From: Colocasia esculenta
Taxonomy: Eukaryota; Streptophyta; Magnoliopsida; Alismatales; Araceae
Length of the DNA: 64,000 nt
Direction: 5' to 3'
Assembly: GCA_014218235.1 (NCBI GenBank)
Contig: CM024766.1
Location: forward strand, 70,731,207-70,795,206
Below, in pieces: positions 12,903-25,139 of the stretch (position 1 is the stretch's first letter; every line of letters begins with the position of its first letter). Below the pieces are notes generated by a model. That model was not told the origin of the DNA, did no database searches, and saw only the letters and a list, made by a program, of their open reading frames with translations. Made by a program: the position numbers and the translations under genes.

Positions 12903-13981
12903 ATGGCTCGCAAACAGTGGCAAGCTATGCAAGAAACCATGGCTAGATTGACTCAGGCTTTATAAAATGTGGTTTAGGCTGGAAATCAGGCTGCTGTTGC
13001 TGCTAGGAATGGAGTGGGTGATTTACGCCGCAACTTTAGGAGTTTGAACCCTCCTCGTTTCTCTGGATCCCCTGATCCAGACGAGGCAGAGAACTGGCAG
13101 GAAGAGATAGAAAGGATCTTCCAAGTCATGCAATACACTAACAGGGAGAAGGTGGTACTAGCCACTTTTCAATTCACTAAGGATGCCCGAGTATGGTGGA
13201 AGGCCACATCGGCCCACCTGCCAAATGTAGCTAAGCTAGAGTGGGCAGGATTTCTGCAGATCTTCCAAGGAAATACTTCTCTGAAAGAGTTAAGGAAAAG
13301 AAGGAGGCGGAATTTGCCACACTGAAACATAAAGGAATGTTCGTGGCTGAGTATGAGGCTCAGTTCCTGCGTCTTGCTGTGTATGCCCCACACCTGGTGG
13401 GAACGGAAAGACTGAAGGCTAACTGTTTCATGGATGGGCTTAGGCCCATGTTCATTGAAAAGCTCGGACCACACAACATTCAAACCTACACTGAGATGGT
13501 CCAAAGAGCTCAATTGGTAGAATATACTCTGGCTAAGGTGGAAGGCATGCGGGGGAAGGACATCTCAAAGCCGACCTTTATAAAAAGAGGAACAGTCGAT
13601 ACAACTGGAACTTTCCCCAACAACAACCATAACAACAACTACATTAACAACAAAAAGCCAACCACTGGGAAGGACTATGGCATGGAGAAAAAGATAAAAG
13701 TAGAAGAAACAATGACAGTAGAATATTGTAACTTTTGCAACAAGCTTGGGCACTAAGTGGACAAGTGCTGGAAGAAGACCGGGGCTTGCCTGCGATGCGG
13801 GAGTCAGGAACATCGTATACCAAACTGTCCCATGCTAAAAGACCAAGCCGGAAGGAACCCAGGAGTGGTAAAGCGTCAAGGACGCGTGAATGCAGTAATG
13901 CAAGCGGAGCTCCCAGAAGGAGGTATGATTGTTAAACCACTAGACCGATCTTATGTTGTTTTCTTATTAGTACATTTCTAA
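12903..13981 (+). pseudogene. TR-GAG unit 2 gag (broken)
   Basis: The ATG at 12903 is in frame (MARKQWQAMQ). TAA and TAG nonsense codons follow near 12963-12975, where other copies have CAA and CAG. The gag domain continues, loses one A near 13270 (frameshift), and meets a TAA at about 13754 inside the first zinc knuckle (CAC-CAA changed to CAC-TAA). The second knuckle remains as CLRCGSQEHRIPNC. Most lesions are C-to-T changes, as expected for decay of methylated repeats. Confidence 0.88.
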
Positions 13982-14266
13982 GTGGGGGAGATTATTAAGG
14001 AGAAATTAAAAAGGAATAATATAGTGGTTATACCCTCGTTCATTTGGTGGATTAAGATGGAGCTATAACAACCGTGGAAGAAAACAGGAGTGGAAGGAAC
14101 CAAATGAATAGTACGGGTGGCCATAGGTGTAGAGGTTGGACTAACCTCCACGATGTTGAAACAAGTTAGAAGAATTAAATCCGAAACAACCTCAAGGATC
14201 ATAACTATCAAAAGCCAATTAATGATCTATGAATTTGGGGACCAAATTCTCTTAAGTGGGGGAGGG
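13982..14266 (+). other. TR-GAG unit 2 post-gag spacer with polypurine tract
   Basis: Same spacer as unit 1, ending in AAGTGGGGGAGGG (14254-14266) directly before LTR-C. Confidence 0.75.
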
Positions 14267-17200
14267 TGTAGCACCCCGAAAATTTTAATTGCATAAAAAT
14301 ATAAATAAATGGAAATAAATAATTTCCATAATATCAAATTATTTTAAACATATGTACCATTATCGTATGTGCTAAAACACATCGGAAAATTCCGTAAAAA
14401 TTATAAATCAACCCCAAATATTATTACTAAATCTTCCACAAAGAAATTTATGCCATGAAAAATTAGATTAGCCAAGTTTAAAGTGTTTCGCGACTTATTA
14501 TCGTAATTCATGAATATGTCGAAAATTTATTATCACACGTACTTGGATGAGTCAGAAAATTAAATAAAAATCATATACAGACTTCAAATAATATTCTCTA
14601 ATGACCCATCATGAAATTTGGGTCAATAAAAATTATTTGGGCTAGGTTTAAGAGTTATTGTGACCGATTATCCAAATTAGGAAACAAGTCGAAAAACCGT
14701 TAACACGGAAATACGACACAACCATAAATTAAATAAAAATATTGAAGAGACTTCTAACATTATATATTAATGACCCAATATCATAATTAGGCTAATGGAC
14801 ATCATTTGGCCCAAAAATCAAATGAAGCAAGAAAATACATAGAAATTCGCAACTTTAAATAAGCTGAAATTAGGAAGAGGTAATTAGAGTTGAATTGGGA
14901 AGAGATCTTGCAATCTTGACAACCCAAATTCGTGCTTAACTATGGTGGGAGGTTTCCTAAAGCCTCACACACTCAAATGGAGGAAGAAATCCTCAAAATA
15001 GGAAACTAATATGTCAAAACCGCAACTTAGCTTTCCTTGTCACAATAGGACTCCTAAACTCCATAGGTGCTTAAATACTCTCCACCAAACCCTTGGAGAT
15101 GAGTTTACATCTTGTTGGGGTTGTGTGGAGGAGTTCTTAGTGGCTGGGGAGCAGAAGATCGCCCACACCAAGCCGTTCTTCTTCCCCGTTGCGTCTGCTG
15201 CGACCTGCACAGATAGTCATCTTGGAGTTGACCAAAGGTAGGTCAAACTTAAATCCCATCGTGCAAGGCCTATACCCCTGGAAAGAGGGTCAAGTCTACG
15301 TTCTAACCCAAGTGGAATGCCCAAATTCCAAGCAGTATACACGGCGTATTAGGTGTTCTTCAAACAGTGGTCTGAACACAGGATTTCTAAAGAATGAGAC
15401 TTCATCAACCCAGAAGGTAGGTTTTCTTAGGCCAAACCTTAACATATCCTATACTAATGTGTAGAGAATCAAGTTAACTTTTCGTTTCCCACTGATGTCA
15501 TCGAATTCCAATGAGTAGATTTTGAATTATAGGCGTTTTGCCAAAGTCGCGCATGTCTGAGACTTTTCCTGTTCAAGTCGATTTATCACACATCTTGTGG
15601 TAGTTTAAAATTATTTAAAAATCATAGTTCATACCTATTCCATGTTCCCAACAACTTTCATGTTGAGACTTTGGTCCAAAAAGCCCTAGTTTAGGAGATA
15701 TAAGCATTGTATGATCGAACCCCCCTGAGTGCAGGTTTTTCTGCGTTTTCAATCTGACCCTGAACTGCGTCCATAAAGGTGGACGCGATTCAGGGGCCTC
15801 CTGAAAGGCGTCCACATGCCCGGACACAATTTAAGCTTTGACCAGTCCACTCCCCGCGTGGGTCTGCGCGCCGCCTGGGAGTTCGAGCCACTCTGCGAGC
15901 CACTCTGAACTACGGCGTCCTTCCTAGACGCGTTTCAGAGATTTTCCCGCCCAAGCTTTATTAAATGGATTTTCATTAACGCGTCGCTTTGCTGCGACGC
16001 GATTCATTCATTAAGGCGGCCACCAGAGTGGACGCGATTTGGATTTCTTGTTGTTTCGCTTGTTTTTGCTGAACACATTGTTTTGAAGTGCGTCCTCTGT
16101 GTTGGAGGCATATTTACGTGCTTACCCGAGGACTGCTTAACATGGGATCTAGCGTGTAATTTGCATGGCATGGTTCTAATCATCTCATGATGTTTATTTA
16201 ATAACTTAAAAGTGTTTAACCCATTTAAAAATCTTTAATTACACGAACATTATTCTAATTGCTTTCTTAATGACGTGACCATTCAGGTAACATTTGATTC
16301 ACTCTTTGTACTGTTCTAGTTTATTTAAATGATAATTATTACATTAAAATCTTGCAATCCACATTTAGTTAAAGTGCATAGTTTCATGTCGTATTACCAT
16401 GTTAAGTGCTTTCTGCGAGTTTGAAACCGATGGATTGTGATTGAGACACGCATACATCACTACTCACTTGCACTTCTAGGCAGCCCTTTCTTGGGAATTT
16501 GGAAGCTCTCTACCGGTCATTCCGAATCGGTAGACTAGCAACCTTTTCTCCAAGGCCTCCGTAAATCTCCTCTGACCATGGATTCCCACATGCCTGACGA
16601 GTTGGTTGTACCATTGAAGTTCCCTGGAGATAGGGTGCACTTCCTCTCTCATCTTGTTCTCGTGAGTGTGATTTACAATCTAGACTAAAGCCATTAATGT
16701 GAAGATTGAATTAAAGTACAAATCGTGCCGTTATGCTGCCAAATTTATCTCTTGACCATTGTTCTCATGAAATCATGTTCAAGTTACTTATTACTTATTC
16801 TCATCATCATCATGAACATGACATTACATATGCTTACATATTGAAACTCTATTTGGCCATTATTAATGACTGTGGGTATCCACATTTAAAATTTAAGTGA
16901 GATGCTGACCGGGCACGGCGAGTGTCCAAGTGCTCCAGTCTAGCCCTAATGACGGAGAGTCATAAATATAATGTTAACCATGGGGTATAATGATTACTGG
17001 CGTTGCATCTGCGCTGGGAGTCGTGTGTGCGTGTTGAATGATAGATACAATAACCACAAACACGTGTCCTAGTGTACATTCTTGATGGATCTTTTCTTGG
17101 TGTACTTTAGTGTCTACGTGCCTGATTAGTGTTACATTATCGTGCTCGTGCGTGCTTGCTTGCTTGCGTGATATGGCCTTCCTGCCTTTAATGCAATTAG

Positions 17201-17870
17201 TGATATCTTGCGTTCTTGAAAGCTATTGACATCAAGTGAAATCTTGCGTGCTTGTACAAAGTGATATTTTGCTAGTTCTATCTTGTCATCTTGTTCTAAA
17301 ATCATGTTCTATCATGATCACTCTATCTAGCTTGTTCATGTATCATGTTTTAATGAGTTTTATTCGTACATGCATATCATGACATTCATCCTGCTTACCT
17401 AGTTGTAAATTGTTAATCACTTATATCATTTTTCGCACATTGAGATATAAATCCTACTTGGCTAGTTTGCACATTCCCTACTTTTAACCAATCTAGGTGA
17501 CTATGAAATTCAAGAGGAAGAGCAAGTAGAGGATGGGAATGCGTCCGAGTGATGAGCGTTCCAAATATGAGTCTATATATAGTTTGTTTATTTTGAGTGT
17601 TAGATTCATGTAGTAGGAAGTAAGGAATAAAAAGTACTTTTCTTTTTATTGAGTCTTAGTCTTGTAATAGTTTCCATTTGGAATACAATGAGTTGAGATT
17701 TGAATAAAAGATTAGTTGAGTTCAATATTTGGGCCCTATGATGATGTATGTTGTTATACATTTAGTGCGAGCTAGCTAGAGGCTTATTTGCCGACTGTTC
17801 ACGTCTCGGTGTATCGACTCGAATTATTCCGCATTATTAACATTCGCTGTGTAATTCTTGGGACATGACA
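14267..17870 (+). repeat. TR-GAG LTR-C
   Basis: 3,604 bp, TGTAGCACCCC to GGACATGACA. It contains the 76-codon frame at 15011-15241 and a hairpin island from about 15767. A short local duplication (GAGCCACTCTG) near 15885-15905 is private to this copy. Confidence 0.92.
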
Positions 17871-17876
17871 GTTTAG

Positions 17877-17889
17877 TGGTATCAGAGCC
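17877..17889 (+). other. primer-binding site, TR-GAG unit 3
   Basis: TGGTATCAGAGCC, six bases after LTR-C. Confidence 0.9.
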
Positions 17890-18109
17890 TAGGAATACCA
17901 AATAGGATATAAGTCTCAGGATTAGGAGATACCTATGGAACCTAGGTCATGGAAATTAAATATAGTACCTGGTGAGGATGGGTAGAGACTGGGAATATCT
18001 TAGAAATAATTAAACACTCCTACCCATTGACTCTTACAATGTATCTAGAGACATTAATGGGTTTCCATCCTTTTCTCAAGAACCTTCATAACTCTTACAC
18101 TCAACTGCA

Positions 18110-19181
18110 ATGGCTCGCAACCAGTGGCAAGCTATGCAAGAAACCGTGGCTGGATTGACTCAGGCTTTACAAAATGTGGTTCAGACTGGAAATCAGGCTG
18201 CTGCTGCTGCTAGGAATGGAGCGGGTGATGTACACCGCAACTTTAGGAGTTTGAACCCTCCTCGTTTCTCTGGATCCCCTGATCCGGACGAGGCAGAGAA
18301 CTGGCAGGAAGAGATAGAAAGGATCTTCCAAGTCATGCAATGCACTAACAGAGAGAAGGTGGTACTGGACACTTTTCAATTCACTAAGGATGCCCGAGCA
18401 TGGTGGAAGGCCACATCGGCCCACCTGCCAAATGTTGTTGAGCTAGAGTGGGCAGGATTTCTAGAGATCTTCAGAGGAAAATACTTCTCTGAAAGATTTA
18501 AGGGAAAGAAGGCGGCGGAATTTGCCGCACTGAAACAGAAAGAAATGTCCGTGGCGGAGTATGAGGCTCAGTTCGCGCGTCTTGCTGTGTATGCCCCACA
18601 CCTGGTGGGAACTGGAAGACTGAAGGCTAACTGTTTCATGGATGGGCTCAGACCCATGTTCATTGAAAAGCTCGGACCACACAACATTCAAACTTACACT
18701 GAGATGGTCCAAAGAGCTCAACTGGTAGAAGATACTATGGCTAAGGTGGAAGGCATGAGGGGGAAGGACATCTCAAAGCCGACCTTTATAAAAAGAGGAT
18801 TAGTCGATACAACTGGAACTTTCCCCAATAACAACCATAACAACAACTACAACAACAACAAAAGGCCAACCACTGGGAAGGACTGTGGCATGGAGAAAAA
18901 GATCAAAGTAGAAGAAAGTAGAATATTGTAACTTTTGCAACAAGCCTGGGCACCAAGCGGACAAGTGCTGGAAGAAGACCAGGGCTTGCCTGCGATGCGG
19001 GAGTAAGGAATATAGTATACCAAACTGTCCCATGCTAAAAGACCAAGCCGGAAGGAACCCAGGAGTGGTAAAGCGTCAAGGACGCGTGAATGCAGTAATG
19101 CAAGCGGAGCTCCCGGAAGGAGGTATAATTGTTAAACCCTTAGACCGATCTTATGTTGTTTTCTTATTAGTACATTTCTAA
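18110..19181 (+). pseudogene. TR-GAG unit 3 gag (longest intact N-terminal frame)
   Basis: The best preserved gag. The ATG at 18110 gives MARNQWQAMQ and an open frame of 273 codons to 18931 covering the whole gag domain. A deletion of about 8 bp just before the zinc knuckles (GAAGAAAGTAGAATA against GAAGAAACAATGACGGTAG in sister copies) shifts the frame and stops it. Knuckle sequence persists downstream out of frame to 19181. A truncated capsid-only product is conceivable, but nothing shows it is made. Confidence 0.88.
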
Positions 19182-19466
19182 GTGGGGGAGATCATTAAGG
19201 AGAAATTAAAAAGGAATAATCTAGTGGTTATACTCTAGTTCATTTGGTGGATTAAGATGGAGCTATAACAACCGTGGAAGAAAACAGGAGTGGAAGGAAC
19301 CAAATGAATAGTACGGGTGGCCATAGGTGTAGATGTTGGACTAACCTCAACGATGTTGAAACAAGTTAGAAGAATTAAATCCGAAACAACCTCAAGGATC
19401 ATAACTATCAAAAGCCAATTAATGATCTATGAATTTGGGGACCAAATTCTCTTAAGTGGGGGATGG
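19182..19466 (+). other. TR-GAG unit 3 post-gag spacer with polypurine tract
   Basis: Same spacer as the other units. The tract reads AAGTGGGGGATGG (19454-19466), with one T interrupting the purine run before LTR-D. Confidence 0.7.
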
Positions 19467-21417
19467 TGTAGCACCCCAGAAAATTTAATTGCATAAAAAT
19501 ATAAATAAATATAAATAAATAATTTCCATAATATCAGATTATTTAAAACATATGTACCATTATCGTATGTGCTAAAACTCATCGGACAATTCCGTAAAAA
19601 TTATAAATCAACCCCAAATATTATTACTAAATGTTCCATAAAGAAATTTGTGCCAAGAAAAATCGGATTAGCCAAGTTTAAAGTGTTCCGCAACTTATTA
19701 TCGTAATTCATGAATAAGTCGAAAAATTATTATCACACGTACTTGGATGCGTCAAACAATTAAATAAAAATCATATACAGACATCAAATAATATCCTTTA
19801 ATGACCCATCAAGAAATTTGGGTCAATAAAAATTATTTGGGTTAGGTTTAAGAGTTATTGTGACCGATTATCCAAATTAAGAAACAAGTCGGAAAACCGT
19901 TAACACGGAAATACGACGCAACCATAAATTAAATAAAAATGTTGGAGATACTTCTAACATTATATATTAATGACCCAATATCATAATTGGGCTAATGGAC
20001 ATCATTTGGCCCAAAAATCAAATGATGCAAGAAAATACATAGAAATTCGCAACTTTAAATAGGCTGAAATTAGGAAGAGGTAATTAGAGTTGAATTGGGA
20101 AGAGATCTTGCAATCTTGACAACCCAAATTCATGCTTAACTATGGTGGGAAGTTTTCTAAAGCCTCATACACTCAAATGGAGGAAGAAATCCTCAAAATA
20201 GGAAACTAATATGTCAAAACTGCAACTTAGCTTTCCTTGTCACAATAGGACTCCTAAACACCATAGATGCTTAAATACTCTCCACCAAACCCTTGGGGAC
20301 GAGTTTACATCTTGTTGGGGTCGTGTGGAGGAGTTCTTGGTGGATGGGGAGCAGGAGATCGCCCACACTAGGCCGTTCTTCTTCCCCGTTGCGTCTACTA
20401 CGACCTGCACAGATAGTCATCTTGGAGTCGACCAAAGGTAGGTCAAACCTAAATCCCATCATGCAAGGCCTATGCCCCTGGAAAGAGGGTCAATTCTACG
20501 TTCTAACCCAAGTGGAATGCCCAAATTCCATGCAGTATTAGGCGTTCTCCAAACAGTGGTCTGAACACGGGATTTCTGAAGAACGAGACTTCATCAACCC
20601 TGAAGGTAGGTTTTCTCCTAAACCAATGTGTAGAGCATCAAGTTTGCTTTCGTTTCCCATTGATTTCATTGAATTCCAATGAGGCAATTTTGAATTATAG
20701 GCGTTTTGCCAAAGTTGCGCATGTTTGAGACTTTTCCTGTTCAAGTCGATTTATCATGCACCTTGAGGCCGTTTAAAATTATTTAAAAATCATAGTTCGA
20801 ACCTATTCCATGTTCCCAACAACTTTCATGTTGAGACTTTTGCCCAGAAAGCCTGAGTTTAGGAGATATAAGCATTGCATGATCGAACCCCCCTGAGTGC
20901 AGGTTTTTCTGTGTTTTCAGTTTGACCCTGAACCGCGTCCATAAAGGTGGACGCGATTCAGGGGCCTCCTGAAAGGCATCCACATGCCCGAACATGATTT
21001 AAGCTTTGACCAATCCACTCCTCGTGTGGGTTTGTGCACTGCCTGGGAGTCCGGGCCACCCTGAACCACGGCATCCTTCCTGGACGCGTTTCAGAGATTT
21101 TTCCCGCCCAAGCTTTATTAAATAGATTTTCATTAACGCGTCGCTTTGCTGCGACGCAATTCATTCATGAAGGCGGCCACCAGAGTGGACGCGATTTGGA
21201 TTTCTTACTGTTTCGCTTGTTTTCGCTGAACACAGTGTTTTGAAGGGCGTCCTCTGTGTTGGACGCATATTTACGTGCTTACCCGAGGACTGTTTAACAT
21301 GGGATCTAGCGTGTAATTTGCATGGCATGGTTCTAATCATCTCATGATGTTTATTTAATGACTTAAAAGTGTTTAACCCATTTAAAAAGCTTTAATTACA
21401 CGAACATTATTCTGATT
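19467..21417 (+). repeat. TR-GAG LTR-D (3' truncated)
   Basis: Follows LTR-A to LTR-C from TGTAGCACCCC until about 21413-21417, then diverges abruptly (ATTATTCTGATTCCGG against ATTATTCTAATTGC). The last 1.6 kb of the LTR is missing and is not found further right before 26151. The 76-codon frame is at 20211-20441 and the hairpin island at about 20926-21265. Confidence 0.88.
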
Positions 21418-23050
21418 CCGGCTTCCAGGTGGTTCGTGCGGCGTGGTTTCCATGCAAGAAGGGTGTCCAGAGCGTGGGTGCGTCGGTGGTGTGGTGTTCT
21501 TCGTGTTTTGCGGGCTCTCCGAGTTGGTAGGGAGACTTCCTCTTTTGTGTTAAGTTATTTAATTGGTTTACAACTTTTAAAGCATGATAGAAAATCATGT
21601 GGTAGTTTAGATTTCATTTTATAAGCTTATGTATGTGTTCCATAATGTGTGGAGTGGTTTTCTAGAAGAGGAAGAAGGGTTCAATCTCCTGCCTGGGAAG
21701 GCGACGGACTGAACCGTCACATTTTGGTTTTGAACGCAACGCCTTGGGCTGTCACGTTCATGTGTTCCGATTGGGTTGGACTGACTGGTTTGGATGCGAT
21801 CACTTGACATGTCGTGTTCTTGTTGAACATGTCAGTGTGGTCCGTCGCGGTTCTGTGTACGGTTTAATGTGGTTTTTATCGTGATGTATCGTCCCGTCGC
21901 GATTTGCGCTTTGACTGTCGGTGTTGACTGTTTGGACTGAAGGCGACGTATCAGCCGTTGCGATCACTGGGCTCTGTCGCATTAGGCTTTGAATCACGTC
22001 TGGGTAGGTCGTCGCGTTCATATAGGCGATGCCTGTGTCCGTCGCGTTTCATATTCCGAGATGTGTTTGTAGTGGTTGGGCTATGATGGTCCTATGTAGA
22101 TGTAGCCTTGGCTATTTAAGGTTGTTTTAAGTTATTCTAAGATGGTTTATGTTAGTAAAACATGTTATAGGCTTAATGGTTTGGATCATGATTAGTTAGT
22201 GAAGTTAGTTAATTGTGTTATTATGCTAATTATGTGGTTAATGTGCATTGTGGTTTACTGTTGCTATGGAGGTCATGAGATGACCAATAACAGGCAAAAT
22301 TATTATGTGTTTATGTGGTTCATGTGTATATAGGTATATGGCTGCTTGGAGGTCACATGGTGACACGTGACAAGCTAATTAAGGTATAGGTACCGTGGTA
22401 TAAGTTTTACAGTTATGTTAAATGACCGATATGGTTTGTGTGTTTTCTGAGTTTGGTGGTCCGGCGCCTATTCCGGAATGCCTCTCCAGTCAGGTACCCC
22501 AGGTTCACGTTGTGCTCGGGGCGTGTCTCGGTACGGTGTGTACCACAGAGGTCTGTGTCGTTTTCCTGGACACCCTCACTCCTATGTTTGAGTTGTACGT
22601 CTGGCGGAGGGAAAGACGGCAGTGGGCAGCGACTTGTGTGTGTGGTTGTGCGGTCGCTTGTAGTGCGCTCGTGGTTAGGGTACGGACACCAGTAGACGTA
22701 CTGGTCCCCAGCTAGTCCTGTGTTTCCAGTGCCTCACTTTAGAAAGCTTAGGCCAGAGTCTCTAAAAGTGCCAGGCATGGGCCTGCGGCTGTGTGGTCGA
22801 CATGTGTGGTGTTGGTTGGTCTCCACTATTCTTTGGCTTTACTGTGTGGTTGTGGAACGGTAGTTGGACCTTTTGTCCGTGACTGCGAGATTGAGAGGTA
22901 GTTCTTGTGCTGTGTTGTCTGGGTTGGATACTGGCATCATGAACCAGTAGTCTGTTCCCGTGTGGTGGCGTCGCTCTTTCCGACTCATGCTTTTTGAGTA
23001 GTTTTGGCTTGTGAATTGTGATTCACCGATTGTGGTTTGACTCGCTATGG
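21418..23050. other. unclassified GT-rich segment
   Basis: No credible coding region. The first 650 bases are rich in short CG-containing inverted motifs (GGCGACGG...CCGTC, CGTCGCG, GTCGCGTT). They resemble in style, not in sequence, the hairpin islands of the TR-GAG LTRs and of the solo LTR at 35973. It may be a fragment of another long LTR. A 97-codon frame at 22422-22715 overlaps an equally long second-frame ORF and has no domain. Classification is open. Confidence 0.4.
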
Positions 23051-24260
23051 TGTGTTGTGTTGGTGGCACCGTTGTGTTGCGGGTTTGTGGTGATACTACT
23101 AGTTAAAGGTGCCCTGCAAGTCAATTCATGTGAGTGATGGCACTTGTAATTATGTACAATCTCTTTTGGTAATATTATAATGGTATTTTCTCACTGTATA
23201 TTCCATGCGTATGTATACCGTGATGTCCATGGGTCTATACAATGGGAATTGGATCATGATGAGATCATGATAATGAGGCCAATCCTCCTTAAACACAGAT
23301 CCTAAATATTCTTAGTCATAGGTTACTCACGACGGACATTGAGATGATCGGAAAGACCGGTGTGCCATATACCTGTCCATGTGATGGAAGTAGCTGGTCT
23401 CATAACTGCTTGTGTGGAGACACTAGGGATATGGTACAGGTGCTTATTGGAGAATGAGTTCACTGAATGATCCGTTCTCAGAATGCTGTATGGTTAATGA
23501 TACCTGATTGTCAGATAGAGATTCCTTAGTCTCAGTTGTGTAACTGATCCTTAGACTTGAGACACCAAAGATGTCTTGTTTGAGTACTCCATTCTTTGAT
23601 ACTGGATTTATAGGTCTGGATGTTCTAGGTCTAGTATAGCCAGTCATTGGGAATGGTAGCCAACCTTACGAAGGCAATTATGTGTCAATAGAGGATCATC
23701 CACTCTCGGTATCGTGAGAGGAATATCCCATATTGTCTTACTCAGGCAAATCCCTGGCCAGGGTCAATCGGATTTAGAGAGAAGGAGTTCTCCGGGAGAA
23801 TCCGATAAGAGTTTGACTTTAACAGATTTCGTATAGGCCTGACAACACCATGCCTAATATACGGTCTCTGGGATAATAGATGAATGAGGGACTACAGGTA
23901 CACGGTAACTGTGGGCAGACAGTTCCAATGGATTTGATCACTCGTATCGTCTGGGGATTATGGCATAGTGGCCTAGTATGTTCATAATCGATGAGTTGAG
24001 TGAATTATTATGGAGATAATAATTCACTAAGTCAAAAGGAGTTCTGACGAGTGCAACTCACCGCTAGCTCAATATTGGGCCTAGAGGGTCACACACATAA
24101 AGTGGATAACGTGATGAATAGAGGATTGGATAAAAGTTATCCAATAAGCCTTATTTAACCCATTATGGACCTATTGGGTAAGACCCAATAAGCCTTGACA
24201 AGAATCCATTAAGGGAGCATACCAAGATCATGCCACCTCACCCCTTCTAGAAGGAGGACA

Positions 24261-24650
24261 CCTCATCATCATTAGCCATCATGATATTGTGAGGTGTCCC
24301 TATGAGGTGTCCCTTGTCATCATGACTTAACGATGTGTGCTTGTGAGGTGTCCCTTGTCATGATTACATGACGAGGTGTTCCTATGAAGTGTCCCTCTTG
24401 TCATCATGACATGATGAGGTGTCCCTATGAGGTGTCCCTTGTCATGGTTACATGACGAGGTGTCCTTGAGAGGTGTCTCTCTTGTCATCATGACATGACG
24501 AGGTGTCCCTCTGAGGTGTCCCTTGTCATGATTACATGACGAGGTGTCCCTACGAGGTGTCCCTCTTGTCATCATGATAGGACGAGATGTCCCTGTGAGG
24601 TGTCCCTTGTCATCATGACATGATGAGGTGTCCCTGATAAGGTGTCCTTT
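24261..24650. repeat. 42-bp minisatellite with 84-bp dimer
   Basis: Nine or so units on the theme GAGGTGTCCCTATGAGG plus a TGTCATCATGACATGA-type palindrome, alternating a CATCATGACATGA form with a GATTACATGAC form to give an 84-bp period. A minus-strand frame of 146 codons (24327-24767) exists only because 84 is divisible by three. It lies just upstream of the TATA box, in the likely U3 region. Confidence 0.8.
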
Positions 24651-24658
24651 AGGCTCTC

Positions 24659-24667
24659 TATAAATAG
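24659..24667 (+). promoter_or_regulatory. TATA box of the 23051-25125 LTR
   Basis: TATAAATAG in CTCTATAAATAGAAGG, downstream of the minisatellite and about 460 bases before the LTR end, the expected position for a retrotransposon promoter. Confidence 0.6.
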
Positions 24668-25126
24668 AAGGTGGTTCTCTTTGAAGTTCATAGGCTAGAT
24701 CTTGAGAGGAGAAACCACCTTCTTCATCCCCCTTCCCATATCTCCCTCCTGTGCTCTCCCTAGGCAAGAGGAGAACTAGGAGGGCCGATCCCTCTTGTTG
24801 TTGCTGCTACATGCTGCTGTTGGCCACTGTGTGGCGTTGCACGATGTGGAGGAGTGGCACCACCAGTGAAGGAGGGGTCATCGTCATCACCGATCATCCA
24901 CTATGTGGATACCGCTAGAGGGAGTATCACGAGAGCTCCTTCAATCAAGGACTAGTTCTGCGCTTCAGAGGATATACGATCTCCCCTAGGTGAGATTGTC
25001 TCACGCCTTATTTGTATGTATGTTTACATGCACCGTACATCATATCCCGATCAAGTACATGGATGGAAATCGATTTTTGTTTTTACTTCCGCTGTGCATG
25101 TGATGCCCCAAGTCGATTTCCAACAG

Positions 25127-25139
25127 TGGTATTAGAGCC
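25127..25139 (+). other. primer-binding site (tRNA-Met)
   Basis: TGGTATTAGAGCC, one mismatch to the TR-GAG primer site, one base after the CAACA end of the upstream LTR. Confidence 0.75.

Larger units (their letters stand above)
3880..21417 (+). mobile_element. tandem array of gag-only long-LTR retrotransposon (TR-GAG type)
   Basis: Order: LTR-A (3880-7471), gag, LTR-B (9077-12663), gag, LTR-C (14267-17870), gag, LTR-D (19467-21417, truncated). Each internal region is only about 1.6 kb and carries tRNA-Met primer site, gag with two zinc knuckles, and polypurine tract; no protease, RT or integrase is present. This matches the non-autonomous TR-GAG class described in plants. The long LTR and gag style resemble Del/Tekay chromoviruses (inference). 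Internal LTRs are shared by neighbouring units with no target duplications between them, so the array probably arose by unequal LTR-LTR recombination rather than by separate insertions. The left end inserts into Athila RT at GGCAT (3875-3879). Confidence 0.88.
23051..25125 (+). repeat. probable LTR of another retrotransposon (5' limit uncertain)
   Basis: The right end is well supported: CCAACA at 25120-25125, then one base, then a tRNA-Met primer site. Inside are a minisatellite (24261-24650), a TATA box (24659-24667) and a downstream transcribed-leader-like stretch. The left end could be near TGTTGGTGGC at about 23060 or TGATACTACT near 23090; no partner LTR in the window settles it. Copia or gypsy origin is not determinable because no coding domain follows. 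Confidence 0.6.

Noticed and set aside
22422..22715. 97-codon frame in the GT-rich segment
   Set aside because: A second frame of similar length overlaps it and no motif is recognisable.
24327..24767. Minus-strand 146-codon frame with HDKGHL repeats
   Set aside because: Translation of the 42/84-bp minisatellite; the length is a multiple of three.
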